From assembly GCA_958296165.1 (NCBI GenBank), contig OY282447.1, positions 2,232,001 through 2,296,000 of the forward strand: a DNA stretch of 64,000 nucleotides. The letters run 5' to 3'. The notes below the pieces were generated by a model that was given only the letters and a program-made list of their open reading frames with translations, ran no database searches and was not told the origin of the DNA. Below, piece after piece: positions 63,611 to 64,000 of the stretch (its first letter is position 1; every line of letters starts with the position of its first letter). This stretch comes from an uncultured Pseudomonadales bacterium (GTDB lineage: Bacteria > Pseudomonadota > Gammaproteobacteria > Pseudomonadales > Azotimanducaceae). The position numbers were made by a program, and so were the translations under genes.

Positions 63611-64000
63611 TCAAGGATTTCCGGCGGCGCTGCGGGTGGAGAGATTGGTGAGATTGCCCGTGCGGCGGGCTTCAAGGAGGCTCATCACTTCGATCGTTTG
63701 GTCTGCGGTAACGGTAAGGCGCCACTTGCCGGCGCCGTTGCCCAGCCGGCCCTCGAAGCCGTCGCCGCCCGTCTCTAGCTGCAGCGCCGTGACTTCCTTC
63801 GCATATCCGGCCGGCAGATCGAGCACCACCTCCTGTTCGCCGGCGCTGCCGTCGTCGTCCACCGCTGCAATCATCACATGAGCGTCTTGAGTGCCCGGAT
63901 TGATCAGTCGCAGCCGGCTCGCTTGGTTCTCGTTGCTGCCTGGATTGAACACCACCACCTCGTGGCCGCGCCCGCTGCGCGGCGCCACGTCGTGCATGCT
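63611..64000 (-). CDS. Secreted/surface protein C-terminal domain (5' end beyond the window)
   Basis: The visible 128 residues are a beta-rich domain: EVVVFNPGSNENQASRLRLI, NPGTQDAHVMIAAVDDDGSA, then LDLPAGYAKEVTALQLETGG and EVMSLLEARRTGNLTNLSTR at the end. The pattern V-F-N-P-G-S-N-x-N-Q-x-S-x-L-R-L-I-N occurs as a C-terminal module of large secreted proteins in marine gammaproteobacteria. The open frame continues past the right edge, so the Met at 63997 is unlikely to be the start. The function of the whole protein is not visible. Confidence 0.55.
   Translation of the reverse strand, partial: SMHDVAPRSGRGHEVVVFNPGSNENQASRLRLINPGTQDAHVMIAAVDDDGSAGEQEVVLDLPAGYAKEVTALQLETGGDGFEGRLGNGAGKWRLTVTADQTIEVMSLLEARRTGNLTNLSTRSAAGNP

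Noticed and set aside
1-64000. CRISPR array
   Set aside because: No regularly spaced direct repeats were seen; the repeats found are dispersed or a single tandem pair.

Overview
The window reads as a GC-rich gammaproteobacterial chromosome. The best evidence is the gene order lptF (divergent) / pepA-holC-valS near 22.8-28.6 kb, which is a classical gammaproteobacterial arrangement, together with Ppc, class I aldolase, phytanoyl-CoA dioxygenases, a one-gene sulfatase and a BtuB-like TonB receptor. Insertion-sequence remnants of five or six families (IS4, ISKra4, IS3, an ISAs1-like piece, a complete IS1380) and many frameshifted or truncated genes point to a genome undergoing decay and rearrangement. 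That would fit a host-associated or symbiotic lifestyle, which is inference.

Region 1 (1-21.6 kb) is an accessory block of duplicated, fused and broken biosynthetic genes. On the minus strand, from 12.2 kb downwards, lie an asparagine-synthetase-like protein, a sulfotransferase fragment, two copies each of a sulfotransferase and an SGNH hydrolase, a GT8-type glycosyltransferase, an ISKra4 remnant, a GT39-like membrane glycosyltransferase and an arylsulfotransferase lipoprotein. On the plus strand, 12.8-15.1 kb and 17.8-20.8 kb hold two related units: HprK-like kinase plus sulfotransferase/asparagine-synthetase chimera, and Asp/Asn beta-hydroxylase plus a sulfotransferase-HprK single-frame fusion plus a nucleotidyltransferase remnant. 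Between them are further 2OG-Fe(II) oxygenases. Two short genes (minus 9038-9232 and plus 12821-13034) share an APK-[KR]-PWA-[KR]-PTIR stretch and look like RiPP precursor leaders. Asparagine-synthetase-like cyclase + HprK-like kinase + sulfotransferase + nucleotidyltransferase is the accessory set known from lasso-peptide clusters. I see neither the RRE nor the transglutaminase-like protease, so a lasso-like assignment is an inference.

Region 2 (21.6-31.3 kb) is mostly housekeeping: a lipoprotein, tRNA-Cys, lptF, pepA, holC, valS, prs and an N-acyl-D-amino-acid deacylase. Region 3 (31.3-34.1 kb) is a small patch of foreign scraps: a RelE/HigB-like toxin, an Rpn-nuclease N-terminal remnant, a phytanoyl-CoA dioxygenase tail, an AT-richer membrane-protein pair and an AAA-ATPase scrap.

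Region 4 (34.1-51.3 kb) holds catabolic and envelope genes: tandem phytanoyl-CoA dioxygenases, MDR and SDR oxidoreductases, an acyl-CoA ligase, a YejA-like binding protein, a UPF0175 protein, an LLM oxidoreductase, a candidate structured small RNA at 44.1-44.27 kb, a YgjP-like protease, a sulfatase, class I aldolase, a TonB receptor, a histone-deacetylase-family protein and an ankyrin protein.

Region 5 (51.4-61 kb) is dominated by a giant exonuclease-RecQ-UvrD helicase gene of about 1,700 codons. It is split by an intact IS1380 element with a 4-bp TTGA target duplication and carries two frameshifts. An AAA ATPase + DUF4276 pair resembling a defence module and another Rpn remnant follow. The window closes with ppc and the 3' part of a secreted-protein gene.
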